NCBI GenBank assembly: GCA_018398815.1
Contig: CM031611.1
Coordinates: 48,672,301-48,736,300, forward strand
Length of the DNA: 64,000 nt
Origin: Conus ventricosus
Lineage: Eukaryota > Mollusca > Gastropoda > Neogastropoda > Conidae
Reading direction: 5' to 3'
Shown: piece after piece, positions 28,401 through 35,738 of the stretch
Position numbering within the stretch: position 1 is the stretch's first letter
Layout of the letters: every line of letters begins with the position of its first letter
Translations under genes and position numbers: made by a program
The notes under the pieces: model-generated
What the model was told of the DNA's origin: nothing
The model's input: the letters and a program-made list of their open reading frames with translations, nothing else
Databases searched by the model: none

Positions 28401-30684
28401 AAATGTGCATGTAGAAGGAAGATAGAGACAGGCTCTGCTGTCTTGTACATTTTCATGGTCCTCATGTAGACTATAAATGTGCATGTAGGAGGAAGATAGA
28501 GACAGGCTGTGTGCTGTCATGTACATTTTCATGGTCTTTACGTAGTCTATAAATGTGCATGCAGGAGGAAGATAGAGACAGGCTGTGTGCTGTCGTGTAC
28601 ATTTTCATGGTCCTTACGTTGTCTATAAATGTGCATGTAGGAGGAAGATAGAGACAGGCTGTGTGCTGTCGTGTACATTTTCATGGTCCTTACGTAGACT
28701 ATAAATGTGCATGTAGGAGGAAGATAGAGACAGGCTGTGCTGTCGTGTACATATTCATGGTCCTCGTATGGTCTTTTCAGTCTGTGTCAGCTTTGGCGGG
28801 CGCCAGGTTTTGTTTTCATTTAATTATTCTGATTAATTTTTTGTCGATGGTCATTGACATATGTCACTTGTTCCATAAGCCACGGTTTCTACTTATTTTG
28901 CTGTTGATCTGGATTCAGATTGACAGTGCAGCGTTTAACCCTTTCATCACCCACAGTGGCCTCTCAGGTACTGTAGACAGAATGCTACAGTCACCACTTG
29001 GCACCACACTACAAGCATGCTGTGATTCAGTTTTTGTGTGTGTGTGTGTGTGTATTTTCTCTGTGATGGTTTCCTGTTGTATTTGACTAGCATATGGAAT
29101 AAATCTGCATTGTATTATCTTTGAGATTGTGTGCAAGTGATAACAGGTGGTTTAGCAGTTCAAAAGTTGCACTCTTCTACATGTAGTACTTGACATTAGC
29201 TCTGCAGCACAGCTGGTTTGATTTGCTTGCAGCATAGGGATTGGTGATCAAAGGGTTAAATGGTGGTACATCATCTCCATTTTTCTGTGACTTGTATTTT
29301 CAAGAAAAAGCTAAAATACAGTGTTTGGATTTTTCAGAAAAAGCTAAAATCTGATGTGTTTTGTTTCAGGGGCCTATTGAACGCTGGTTTGTCCGCTACA
29401 TTTACGAATACCCTGAAAAGCGGTACGAGAGAACCTTGCACTTTCTGTGGCAAGAAGGCGAAAAGCGGAAAATCAAGTAATGTGTCCTCACCACAAAGAA
29501 CACTTGAATTCACTTCTAGAACCTCTCATACCGGTGGCTCTCTCTATGGGGACTGCTTGGAGATAAGGAGGGGCGGGGAAGGTATTGAATTTGAATCTTT
29601 CTGTGAAATTTTTTCATTTATTCTTCGAAACTTTTCATTATGAATGTATCACACATCACTAGACATTATGGTTGAGTGGGACTTTAGGGGCTCACAGGGA
29701 ATCGCGTGACTGATGTACGTGGACATCTTTCACATGCTCTGCCGTTGGGAAAGGGGAACCCAGAAAGTATTTCAGGATTCATTGTATAACTTTACGTACA
29801 CCACTACTTATTTTCACCAGTTCATGGCACCAGATTTTTTTTGTTCCTTCCTCTTACTAAAGACATTTTGTCAGTGTTGTATTTTGAAAATTGTTTCTTT
29901 CTTTTTCTTTTTTTCTCAATATTTCGTCAAAGTCATGAAGGAATGAGAACACAAGAACCATAGAAAGGCAGAGAAGAGGGGTCAGGACAATTTTTCTTTT
30001 AGTTACCAGGGGTAGTGCAAAGATCCATTGAACGGTCAGCTTCGTCACAGCTACATTGGTGTGTATCTTTTTGGCAATATCCATCCAAATTTAGACATGT
30101 AGTGCGTTTGTGTAAACAACTTTTCATCTTTGAAAAAGTTCTTGCACCCCGGGTAACTTCAGCATTTCACATTTCTGAAAGCAAGTGTGTTTTACTTTTG
30201 CAGTTTAGAAGCTGATAGTTCAAGCAATGCCAAGGATCGAACTTCCAATGAGCAGCTTAACATCAGACAGTGCTACGTAACCATGATGAACTGCAGTTAG
30301 CGTATTGGTTCAAAAGGAAAAAAGTATACAACCTTTAAAACCGCATTAAAACCAGCATGGCCATTTCGGACCAGTAGTAGTGTGTAAAGGCACCTTTTTT
30401 TTTTTTAATAACCTGTATGGTTTGGGATGTCTCCAGGAAACTGGAAAAAAAAAGTCAAGGCGCTGATGCACGACCGTCAGGACTACAAGGGGTGGTACTA
30501 CACCCCCGTCAACAAGTCCCGCGTGGAAAGGGCCAAGGAGGCACAGCGATTCTGGCAAGAGGACGTCACAGGCACACGTATACCCTTTGCCCACTGTTTT
30601 CTGCTCCTTCAGCGCTTAGAGACTGTCTTTCTGAAGCAGATTAGACTCTGTGTGTGTAGACTCTGGGGGTGTGTGTGCGTGTGA
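8926..30684 (+). CDS. NDUFB5: NADH dehydrogenase 1 beta subcomplex subunit 5 (SGDH), six exons
   Basis: NDUFB5 is an accessory subunit of the membrane arm of mitochondrial complex I. Coding exons: 8,926-9,022; 20,462-20,544; 21,999-22,065; 25,156-25,217; 29,370-29,476; 30,437-30,684. All introns are GT/AG and phases match through exon 5 (1, 0, 1, 0, 2). Exon 1 starts [20 protein letters not shown], an Arg-rich, acid-free mitochondrial presequence like the vertebrate MAAMSLLR start. Exon 2 has [15 protein letters not shown], exon 3 one transmembrane helix, exon 4 the family signature [14 protein letters not shown], exon 5 [17 protein letters not shown], exon 6 [13 protein letters not shown]. 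Predicted length is about 220 residues against 189 in human. The excess is the low-complexity C-terminal tail, which may be read-through past an unrecognised splice site. An A9 run puts exon 6 one base out of frame. Identity is from recalled family features. Confidence 0.92.
9121..9141. repeat. Poly-C tract (C21)
   Basis: Twenty-one C in the left arm; the corresponding G tract in the right arm (about 53,636-53,652) is seventeen. It is intronic. Confidence 0.9.
9172..9207. repeat. GGGACCGT inverted and direct repeat cluster
   Basis: AGGGACCGT occurs twice and its complement ACGGTCCCT once within 36 bases: AGGGACCGT, then ACGGTCCCTG overlapping a TGATCA centre, then AGGGACCGT again. Two mutually exclusive hairpins can form. 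The same arrangement is intact in the right arm at 53,570-53,605. It lies about 150 bases into NDUFB5 intron 1. Confidence 0.75.
9350..9420. repeat. (CT)n(CA)n compound microsatellite
   Basis: A run of CT passes directly into CA. The right-arm counterpart at about 53,358-53,428 has a different length and one GGA interruption. Confidence 0.95.
9506..9673 (-). pseudogene. Old CR1-like LINE, C-terminal part (segment C of a split element)
   Basis: On the minus strand the open frame contains [20 protein letters not shown], which resembles the conserved NLWNSLP...V...FK end of CR1-clade ORF2 proteins, followed by a stop. It is the end of the old LINE whose earlier parts lie at about 13,470-13,785 and 19,030-19,850. 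The young LINE sits between segments B and C. Confidence 0.7.
9675..13470 (-). mobile_element. Young CR1-like LINE, left-arm copy (sequence badly corrupted)
   Basis: This is the reverse-complement counterpart of the better preserved copy at about 49,110-53,103. The 3' part is clean: 9,904-10,395 encodes the ORF2 C-terminal region, including [16 protein letters not shown] and [15 protein letters not shown]. From about 10,390 to its 5' end it is full of inflated homopolymers and frameshifts, so reverse transcriptase and endonuclease survive only as fragments (for example [19 protein letters not shown] near 11,950). The element ends in a short (GAA)n tail, seen here as TTC repeats at 9,673-9,690. 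The approximate 5' end is inferred from where the old LINE resumes. Confidence 0.8.
10390..13780. other. Low-accuracy sequence block
   Basis: Compared with its counterpart at about 48,770-52,400, this block has runs such as CCCCCC, GGGGGG, TTTTTT and AAAAAA extended by one to several bases every few tens of bases, plus scattered missing bases. The sequence on both sides (9,500-10,390 and the DIRS element from 13,786) does not show this density. The pattern looks like unpolished long-read error in a repeat, not mutation. Confidence 0.8.
13470..13785 (-). pseudogene. Old CR1-like LINE, middle part (segment B)
   Basis: This is the counterpart of 48,768-49,110, where the plus-strand translation contains LPSLEYQ, SDMIETFK, VLHGYY and, further on, YVNNEMTFYENKPLQKLIYL. 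These are typical of the CR1 ORF2 region after the RT. In this arm it falls inside the low-accuracy block and is recognisable mainly by alignment to the other arm. Confidence 0.6.
13786..13935. repeat. DIRS left inverted terminal repeat
   Basis: It starts TTTAATTACACATACTATAC and includes CCGTGGCTCACTAATGCAAT. The sequence through CATCCTCTTTTC matches 18,855-18,985 in inverted orientation with few changes. A C15 tract follows immediately (13,941-13,955), against 18 in the right arm. Confidence 0.88.
14060..15100 (+). repeat. Direct repeats in the DIRS leader and Gag N-terminus
   Basis: The segment around GTTCGATTCCCATGGCGGAA (with TCGAAGATGCACG following) occurs at about 14,199, 14,371 and 14,804. 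The last two head a ~430-base duplicated unit that includes GCGATCCAAGGGAAGCAACT (about 14,482 and 14,903) and GGGTTGGGCCA (about 14,647 and 15,077). Each unit carries its own ATG in the same local context, reading MAESKMH, so the Gag start appears several times. Confidence 0.8.
14815..16260 (+). pseudogene. DIRS Gag-like region (frameshifted)
   Basis: Pro- and Ser-rich segments run from [18 protein letters not shown] to a part with [20 protein letters not shown], then, in other frames, [14 protein letters not shown] and [12 protein letters not shown], and [20 protein letters not shown]. The order and composition resemble the structural protein of DIRS elements known from other animals. Identification rests mainly on position before the RT. 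No zinc knuckle is visible. At least three frame changes separate the pieces. Confidence 0.65.
16461..17370 (+). pseudogene. DIRS reverse transcriptase domain
   Basis: In order I see [28 protein letters not shown] (catalytic Asp), [10 protein letters not shown], and the catalytic YLDDW at 17,045-17,059 followed by LLLASS. This is the RT of DIRS and related elements. One base is missing near 16,973 in a C run, so the frame changes between FGLAPA and the YLDD part. The right-arm copy is in frame there, but has its own extra base after SIDLKDV. Confidence 0.88.
17370..17720 (+). pseudogene. DIRS RNase H domain with poly-glycine insertion
   Basis: The RNase H domain follows the [18 protein letters not shown], then [16 protein letters not shown] with a probable catalytic Asp, then a G23 tract (17,486-17,508) read as Gly residues, then [16 protein letters not shown] and ISAKHVPGK. 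Related elements have only about two Gly here, from memory. The frame is open across the tract in both arms (23 here, 47 in the right arm). Catalytic spacing beyond the tract would be stretched. Confidence 0.85.
17750..18664 (+). pseudogene. DIRS tyrosine recombinase domain
   Basis: The C-terminal part contains the catalytic set of a tyrosine recombinase: Arg in [12 protein letters not shown] (18,036-18,070), [11 protein letters not shown] (His-x-x-Arg, from 18,437) and the nucleophilic Tyr in [10 protein letters not shown] (codon 18,545-18,547). This enzyme would integrate the circular DNA intermediate of DIRS elements. The reading is split over two or three frames, with changes near 17,965 and 18,365. 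The stop TAA is at 18,662-18,664, just before the internal complementary region. Confidence 0.85.
18700..18787. repeat. DIRS internal complementary region
   Basis: CATTAGTGAGCCACGG..TAATTAAAA is the reverse complement of the extreme left end of the element. The adjoining GGAAATTTTTATTC...CTTACCGTGGCTCAC is the reverse complement of the extreme right end. This head-to-tail copy of both termini is the known template for circularisation in DIRS elements. Its presence is the strongest evidence for the class. Confidence 0.92.
18855..19029. repeat. DIRS right inverted terminal repeat
   Basis: It is the inverse of the left repeat from AAAAGAGGATGG to GCCACGGTA. It then ends in its own terminal sequence (AGTATGTTAGATTAAACG to AAAAATTTCC), which is represented in the internal complementary region and not in the left repeat. 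Confidence 0.88.
19030..19850 (-). pseudogene. Old CR1-like LINE, RT part (segment A)
   Basis: On the minus strand, read more clearly in the other arm at 42,700-43,498, are the RT landmarks [25 protein letters not shown], a G-V-P-x-G-S-V-L motif, [11 protein letters not shown] in place of FADD, and LIRPI at the edge of the DIRS element. Multiple stops and an Asn at a catalytic position mark it as dead. The reading resumes on the far side of the DIRS element. Confidence 0.72.
19863..19910. repeat. (CT)n microsatellite
   Basis: About 24 CT units in NDUFB5 intron 1, with the (GA)n counterpart at about 42,620-42,667. Confidence 0.96.
20462..20544 (+). CDS. NDUFB5: NDUFB5 exon 2
   Basis: It follows acceptor TTTCTCGACAG, and its first two bases complete the codon from exon 1. 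It encodes [20 protein letters not shown] and ERWKDHI, where PSRF matches the conserved segment after the presequence in vertebrate NDUFB5. The donor is ATT|GTTAGT, phase 0. It is unchanged in the right arm. Confidence 0.92.
20606..20740. repeat. (GT)n and GTATAAGA-type repeat
   Basis: About 50 bases of GT precede three TATAAGAGTGTGTG variants. The right-arm counterpart is at about 41,792-41,921. It is intronic. Confidence 0.95.
20741..21998 (+). other. NDUFB5 intron 2 remainder, AT-rich, nothing recognised
   Basis: No transposon domain or RNA gene is recognised. GT and TCTG microsatellites occur at about 21,829-21,963 just before exon 3, with two near-identical TTTTTCTTTCACAGCATTT segments (about 21,890 and 21,986). 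The first is a decoy copy of the exon 3 acceptor. Confidence 0.7.
21999..22065 (+). CDS. NDUFB5: NDUFB5 exon 3 (transmembrane helix)
   Basis: It encodes [20 protein letters not shown] and FI, the single membrane-spanning helix of the subunit. The acceptor is TTTCTTTCACAG and the donor G|GTAAGA, phase 1. The right-arm copy at 40,459-40,525 has the same length. Confidence 0.92.
22607..23021. mobile_element. SINE-like repeat flanked by 41-bp direct repeats
   Basis: The ~335-bp body (GTTGTTGTTGTTG, AAAGACTCCAGGG, GTGTGTGACCGTTTTTGAGT, AGCCTATGTCAGTTGGTCTG) matches the repeat at 4,070-4,595 in the opposite orientation. It is flanked at 22,607-22,647 and 22,981-23,021 by imperfect copies of GTGATGAAAATGTTGCTGGC with context. 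The counterpart in the right arm is at about 39,480-39,910. It lies in NDUFB5 intron 3. Confidence 0.6.
23527..24735 (-). mobile_element. 5'-truncated RTE-like LINE with 13-bp target-site duplication
   Basis: The element body (23,540-24,722) is bounded by perfect copies of ATGAAAGAGGTAC at 23,527-23,539 and 24,723-24,735. Its 3' end carries a short (ATAG)n tail, seen as TATC repeats at 23,540-23,553. It begins in mid-ORF on the minus strand, just before the [16 protein letters not shown] block, as expected of incomplete target-primed reverse transcription. It sits in NDUFB5 intron 3, antisense to the gene. Confidence 0.92.
23547..24716 (-). CDS. RTE-like LINE ORF2, C-terminal half of reverse transcriptase
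   Basis: The open frame runs without interruption from a point upstream of [18 protein letters not shown] to a stop after STKRTR, about 390 residues. RT landmarks are [30 protein letters not shown], the catalytic [12 protein letters not shown] and the thumb-side region [13 protein letters not shown]. The C-terminal end has [20 protein letters not shown]. These match the RTE clade as I know it. The endonuclease and RT N-terminus are missing because of 5' truncation. An unbroken frame suggests recent insertion. The right-arm copy (37,877-38,975) is broken into pieces by single-base deletions. Confidence 0.9.
   Translation of the reverse strand, partial: HIFTLRQVLEQSNEWNTPLYINFIDLEKAFDSIHRESLWKILRHYGIPAKLVRVIEMLYSDFSAQVICNTELTDAFNVGTGVKQGCILSPFLFILAMDWIMKNATDRERRGIRWTTTMVATTTLEDLDFADDIALMSHRYQDMQEKTDALAATAGNLGLKVNTKKTKSMRMNARVQDNIKLNGDEIEEVSDFTYLGSKMSNTGDGEVEIRARLAKASQAFASLRSTWKTGNIRLKTKLRIFKSNVISTLLYGSESWKMTKTISNKLDVFQNRCLRRILRIYWPNTITNEELHQRAETEPISTQIKRRRWRWIGHVLRQQTTAISRIALRWTPDGRRRRGRPKETWRRTVEREMKDNGWTWGRLERVSADRHQWRALVEALCATSTKRTR
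25156..25217 (+). CDS. NDUFB5: NDUFB5 exon 4 ([14 protein letters not shown] signature)
   Basis: It encodes [20 protein letters not shown] and K, the best conserved NDUFB5 segment (human has [20 protein letters not shown]). The acceptor is TTTCGCAG and the donor AAG|GTAGTT, phase 0. Confidence 0.95.
25459..25504. repeat. (CA)n microsatellite
   Basis: About 23 CA units in intron 4; the right-arm counterpart at 37,021-37,068 is slightly different in length. Confidence 0.95.
26790..28757. repeat. 76-bp minisatellite with a 728-bp higher-order duplication
   Basis: About 26 units have the consensus AAATGTGCATGTAGGAGGAA, GATAGAGACAGGCTG, TGTACATTTTCATGGTCCTT and ACGTAGACTAT. Variants differ by GTGT gain, CATAACATGG for CATTTTCATGG, and CTCATG for TTACG. 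A rare unit with an internal deletion (TGCACAGGCTCTGC) occurs at 27,321 and again at 28,049, 728 bases later, with the same neighbours, showing block duplication. The array is in NDUFB5 intron 4. Frames through it are not genes. Confidence 0.95.
29370..29476 (+). CDS. NDUFB5: NDUFB5 exon 5
   Basis: It encodes [20 protein letters not shown] then [15 protein letters not shown], matching the PISRW...SPEKIYE segment of vertebrate NDUFB5. The acceptor is TTGTTTCAG and the donor AA|GTAATG, leaving two bases. The right-arm copy has one extra base (33,800-33,907). Confidence 0.93.
30437..30684 (+). CDS. NDUFB5: NDUFB5 exon 6 (terminal), with A9 frame error
   Basis: After acceptor TGTCTCCAG the exon encodes [20 protein letters not shown] and [16 protein letters not shown], matching the LMHVRGDGPWYYY end of the family. 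Seventeen bases separate the acceptor from the conserved frame, while exon 5 requires sixteen. The surplus base lies in an A9 run at about 30,446-30,454. The stop in the conserved frame is at 30,682-30,684. The last ~25 residues are Cys/Val-rich GT-repeat translation and may not be real. An ATTAAA at 30,738 is a possible polyadenylation signal. This exon has no counterpart in the right arm. Confidence 0.88.
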
Positions 30685-31844
30685 AGTCTTTGTGCCCCAA
30701 ATCACAGCATGAAGATTGTTTTGGTATCTGCGAGACTATTAAAGAAATTTGAGATTTATTACATTATATAGTGGTGTTTCTAATCTGTTGTATAGTTCCT
30801 GTATACGAGTGTTTAGTGTGTCCTAAAAAGTGTTTCATGAACCCTGTGTTGAACCGTGTGTTACTCATTTCTCTTAGCAGAAATCAATTTATCATGTGAA
30901 GAAAATGTCCAAGGAGATTTACACCACTAGGGTACTCTTGAACACCAATGAGCAATTGCAAAAAAAAAAAAAAAAAATCCACCAGATGTTTGCGTTTTCA
31001 CTTTTGCCCACACTGTTATGCAAATGCTCAAACCTCGCAGGCTGCCCGATGTAAGTATATAAATACAGAAAAGACTTGCTGGGGCAAATCTTTCCGACAC
31101 TAAAGAGGCATGGCCCGAATTCATTATTCTGGCTGTAAACAGTTAAAATTTATATTTTTATTAATTACTATTTTTATATCTTATTTTATTTCATTGTTTT
31201 TTTTAGGGGAGGGGGAGGGGATATGACAAAAGCATTAATTGTCAAACGCACAAAAGGTCCAGACTATAACACAGAACACTTGGTACAACTGAAAGTATTC
31301 TCATTTTGGATAATTATGAAAGAAATGGTGCAGCTTTAAGATAGTACTATTTTTCAGGCAATTGAAAATAAAGCATCTTTATGCAGAAAACAAACTCGAC
31401 AAAAAACTGGAACAAAACACCAATCAAATCCCAAGAAGAAATCTTCATTTAATTGCACAAAATACATTCAAATTGCAATGTATAATGTAATTATGTAAGG
31501 GAAAACTCAAAGCAAAATAACACAATGAACAAAAAAATTCCTTGGGTGTGTGGATGGTTATTTCACTACAAAGTAGTAATCTGGGGTTTTAAAAGGGAAT
31601 AATTCCATCACAAAACCATTTTTCGAACAAAATGAAACTAATGTCAGCCAAACTGAGGGGACAAAGACAAAAGTTTACACACACAGGGCCTGCCAAAAAA
31701 AAAGAAGGCTTGAATGAAAATAATTTTCTGCACAGGTTTTTCCAACATGAAAAAACAATAATTAAAGGGAAAGCCTTGCTTTTTAAGATATATTAATATG
31801 TGTGCTTAATAACCGAGCAAATTGAAAGTACAGCAACTTGAGAG
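30685..31844. other. 3' flank of NDUFB5 up to the first gap
   Basis: AT-rich sequence with an ATTAAA (30,738), an A17 run near 30,960 and AATAAA-like motifs near 31,367. Some of it is probably 3' UTR. No further gene or transposon is recognised. It is unique within the window and not part of the inverted duplication. Confidence 0.6.
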
Positions 31845-32844
31845 NNNNNNNNNNNNNNNNNNNNNNNNNNNNNNNNNNNNNNNNNNNNNNNNNNNNNNNN
31901 NNNNNNNNNNNNNNNNNNNNNNNNNNNNNNNNNNNNNNNNNNNNNNNNNNNNNNNNNNNNNNNNNNNNNNNNNNNNNNNNNNNNNNNNNNNNNNNNNNNN
32001 NNNNNNNNNNNNNNNNNNNNNNNNNNNNNNNNNNNNNNNNNNNNNNNNNNNNNNNNNNNNNNNNNNNNNNNNNNNNNNNNNNNNNNNNNNNNNNNNNNNN
32101 NNNNNNNNNNNNNNNNNNNNNNNNNNNNNNNNNNNNNNNNNNNNNNNNNNNNNNNNNNNNNNNNNNNNNNNNNNNNNNNNNNNNNNNNNNNNNNNNNNNN
32201 NNNNNNNNNNNNNNNNNNNNNNNNNNNNNNNNNNNNNNNNNNNNNNNNNNNNNNNNNNNNNNNNNNNNNNNNNNNNNNNNNNNNNNNNNNNNNNNNNNNN
32301 NNNNNNNNNNNNNNNNNNNNNNNNNNNNNNNNNNNNNNNNNNNNNNNNNNNNNNNNNNNNNNNNNNNNNNNNNNNNNNNNNNNNNNNNNNNNNNNNNNNN
32401 NNNNNNNNNNNNNNNNNNNNNNNNNNNNNNNNNNNNNNNNNNNNNNNNNNNNNNNNNNNNNNNNNNNNNNNNNNNNNNNNNNNNNNNNNNNNNNNNNNNN
32501 NNNNNNNNNNNNNNNNNNNNNNNNNNNNNNNNNNNNNNNNNNNNNNNNNNNNNNNNNNNNNNNNNNNNNNNNNNNNNNNNNNNNNNNNNNNNNNNNNNNN
32601 NNNNNNNNNNNNNNNNNNNNNNNNNNNNNNNNNNNNNNNNNNNNNNNNNNNNNNNNNNNNNNNNNNNNNNNNNNNNNNNNNNNNNNNNNNNNNNNNNNNN
32701 NNNNNNNNNNNNNNNNNNNNNNNNNNNNNNNNNNNNNNNNNNNNNNNNNNNNNNNNNNNNNNNNNNNNNNNNNNNNNNNNNNNNNNNNNNNNNNNNNNNN
32801 NNNNNNNNNNNNNNNNNNNNNNNNNNNNNNNNNNNNNNNNNNNN
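31845..32844. other. Assembly gap, 1,000 N
   Basis: Exactly 1,000 undetermined bases, a conventional placeholder. It separates NDUFB5 downstream sequence from the inverted right-arm contig. Confidence 1.
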
Positions 32845-34507
32845 CTGAGGGTTTCTTTTTACCATAACCTGGTTATTAAAAAAAAAAAAAGTGCCTTTCA
32901 CACTAACGGTCGAAATGCCATGCGGTTTTAATGCTGGTTTTAAAGGTGTATACTTTGTTCACTTTTGAACCAATACGCTAACTGCAGTTCATCATGGTTA
33001 CGTAGCACTGTCTGATGTTAAGCTGCTCATTGGAAGTTTACGATCCTTGGCATCTGCTTGAACTATCAGCTTCTAAACTGCAAAAGTAAAACACACTTGC
33101 TTTCAGAAATGTGAAATGCTGAAGTTACCCGGGTGCAAGAACTTTTTCAAAGATGAAAAGTTGTTTACACAAACGCACTACATGTCTAAATTTGGATGGA
33201 TATTGCCAAAAAGATACACACCAATGTAGCTGTGACGAAGCTGACCGTTCAATGGATCTTTGCACTACACTGGTAACTAAAAGAAAAATTGTCCTGACCC
33301 CTCTTCTCTGCCTTTCTATGGTTCTTGTGTTCTCATTCCTTCATGAACTTGACGAAATATTGAAGAAAAGAAAAAGAAAGAAAAATTTTACAAAGTACAA
33401 CACTGACAAAATGTCTTCAGTAAGAGGAAGGAACAAATAAAATCTGGTGCTCATGAACTGGTGAAAATAGTAGTGGTGTACGTACAAGTTTATACAATGA
33501 ATCGAGAATACTTTCCTGGGTTCACTTTCCAACAGGCAGAGCATGTGAAAGATGTCCACGTACATCAGTCACGCGATTCATGTGAGCAATAAAGTACACA
33601 CTCAACCATAATGTCTAGTGATGTGTGATACATTCATAATAAAAAGTTTCGAAGAATAAATGAAACTTTCACAGAAAGATTCAAATTCAATATCCTCCCA
33701 GCCCCTCCTTAATCTCCAAGCAGTCACAATAGAGAGAGGCCACCGGTATGAGAGGTTCTAGAAGTGATTCAAGTGTTCTTTGTGGTGAGGACACATTACT
33801 TGATTTTCCGCTTTTCGCCTTCTTGCCACAGAAAGTGCAAGGTTCTCTCGTACCGCTTTTCAGGGTTATTCGTAAATGTAGCGGACAAACCAGCGTTCAA
33901 TAGGCCCCTGAAACAAAACACATCAGATTTTAGCTTTTTCTGAAAAATCCAAACACTGTATTTTAGCTTTTCTTGAAAATACAAGTCACAGAAAATGGAG
34001 ATGATGTACCACCATTTAACCCTTTGATCACCAATCCCTATGCTGCAAGCAAATCAAACCAGCTGTGCTGCAGAGCTAATGTCAAGTACTACATGTAGAA
34101 GAGTGCAACTTTTGAACTGCTAAACCACCTGTTATCACTTGCACCAATCTCAAAGATAATACAATGCAGATTTATTCCATATGCTAGTCAAATACAACAG
34201 GAAACCATCACAGAGAAAATACACACACACACACACAAAAACTGAATCACAGCATGCTTGTAGTGTGGTGCCAAGTGGTGACTGTAGCATTCTGTCTACA
34301 GTACCTGAGAGGCCACTGTGGGTGATGAAAGGGTTAACGCTGCACTGTCAATCTGAATCCAGATCAACAGCAAAATAAGTAGAAACCGTGCTTATGGAAC
34401 AAGTGACATATGTCAATGACCATCGACAAAAAATTAATCAGAATAATTAAATGAAAACAAAACCTGGCGCCCGCCAAAGCTGACACAGACTGAAAAGACC
34501 ATACGAG

Positions 34508-35738
34508 GACCATGAATATGTACACGACAGCACAGCCTGTCTCTATCTTCCTCCCACATGCACATTTATAGTCTACTAAGGACCATGAAAATGTACACGA
34601 CAGCACACAGCCCGTCTCTATCTTTTCCCCCTACATGCACATTTATAGACAACGAAGGACCATGAAAATGTCACGACAGCACACAGCCTGTCTCTATCTT
34701 CCTCCTGCATGCACATTTATGACTACGTAAAGCCATGAAAATGTACATGACGCACACAGCCGTCTCTATCTTCCTCCTCATGCACATTTATAGTCTACAT
34801 GAGGACCATGAAATGTACAAGACAGCAGAGCCTGTCTCTATCTTCCTTCTACATGCACATTATAGTCTGCATGAGGACCTTGAAAATGTACAAGCAGCAG
34901 AGCCCGTCTCTATCTTCCCCCTACATGCCATTTATAGTCTACGTAAGGACCATGTTATGTACGTACACGACAGCACCCCAAGCCTGCCTCTATCTTCCCC
35001 CTACATGCACATTATAGTCTACGTAAGGACCATGAAAAAGTACACAACGCACACAGCCTGTCTCTATCTTCCTCCCACATGCACATTTATAGTTACATGA
35101 GGACCATGAAAATGTACAAGACAGCGGAAGCATGTCTTATCTTCTCCTTACATGCACATTTATAGTCTCGTAAGGACCATGTTATGTACACGACAGCAGA
35201 GCCTGTGCACATTTATAGTTACGTAAGGACCATGTTATGTACACGACAGCAGAGCCTGTCTCTATCTTCCTCCTACATGCACATTTATAGTCTATGTAAG
35301 GACCATGAAAATGTACACAACAGCACACAGCCTGTATCTATCTTCCTCCTACATGCACATTTATAGACTAGTAAGGACCATGAAAATGTACACGACAGCA
35401 CACAGCCTGTCTCTATCTTCCTCCTGCATGCACATTATAGACTACGTAAAGACCATGAAAATGTACATGACAGCACACAGCCTGTCTCTATCTTCCTCCT
35501 ACATGCACATTTATAGTCTACATGAGGACCATGAAAATGTACAAGACAGCGGAGTCTGTCTCTATCTTCCTCCTACATGCACATTTATAGTCTGCATGAG
35601 GACCTTGAAAATGTACACGACAGCACACAGCCTGTCTCTATCTTCCTCCTACATGCACATTTATAGTCTACATGAGGACCATGTTATGTACAAGACAGCA
35701 CAGCCTGTCTCTATCTTCCTCCTACATGCACATTTATC
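34508..35738. repeat. 76-bp minisatellite, right-arm allele
   Basis: Reverse complement of the array at 26,790-28,757 but only about 1.23 kb, about 16 units. The deleted-unit variant (GAGCCTGTGCACATTTATAG, near 35,200) occurs once here and twice in the left arm. Several units have single-base deletions absent from the left array. Confidence 0.93.

Larger units (their letters stand above)
8178..30422 (+). repeat. Left arm of a 22-kb inverted duplication
   Basis: This whole block reappears in reverse complement at 32,845-54,606 in unbroken collinear order: NDUFB5 exons 1-5, the nested LINE/DIRS stack, the RTE LINE with its target-site duplications, the 76-bp minisatellite and most microsatellites. 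The left boundary matches the last bases before the 100-N gap. The right boundary falls at about 30,422, just before NDUFB5 exon 6, and matches the first bases after the 1,000-N gap. The two arms differ by SNPs, many 1-base indels and repeat-length changes. Confidence 0.97.

Noticed and set aside
26712..28532. Open frames with repeated [17 protein letters not shown] motifs
   Set aside because: They arise from the 76-bp minisatellite; unit-length changes break the frame repeatedly, and the array lies in an NDUFB5 intron.
30203..30299. Alternative terminal exon of NDUFB5 after the acceptor-like TTTTGCAG at 30,203
   Set aside because: The peptide ([20 protein letters not shown]...) has no resemblance to the family and is not preserved in the right arm, whereas exon 6 at 30,437 matches the conserved C-terminus.
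31783..32931. Long open frames across 31,783-32,931
   Set aside because: They consist of N placeholders.
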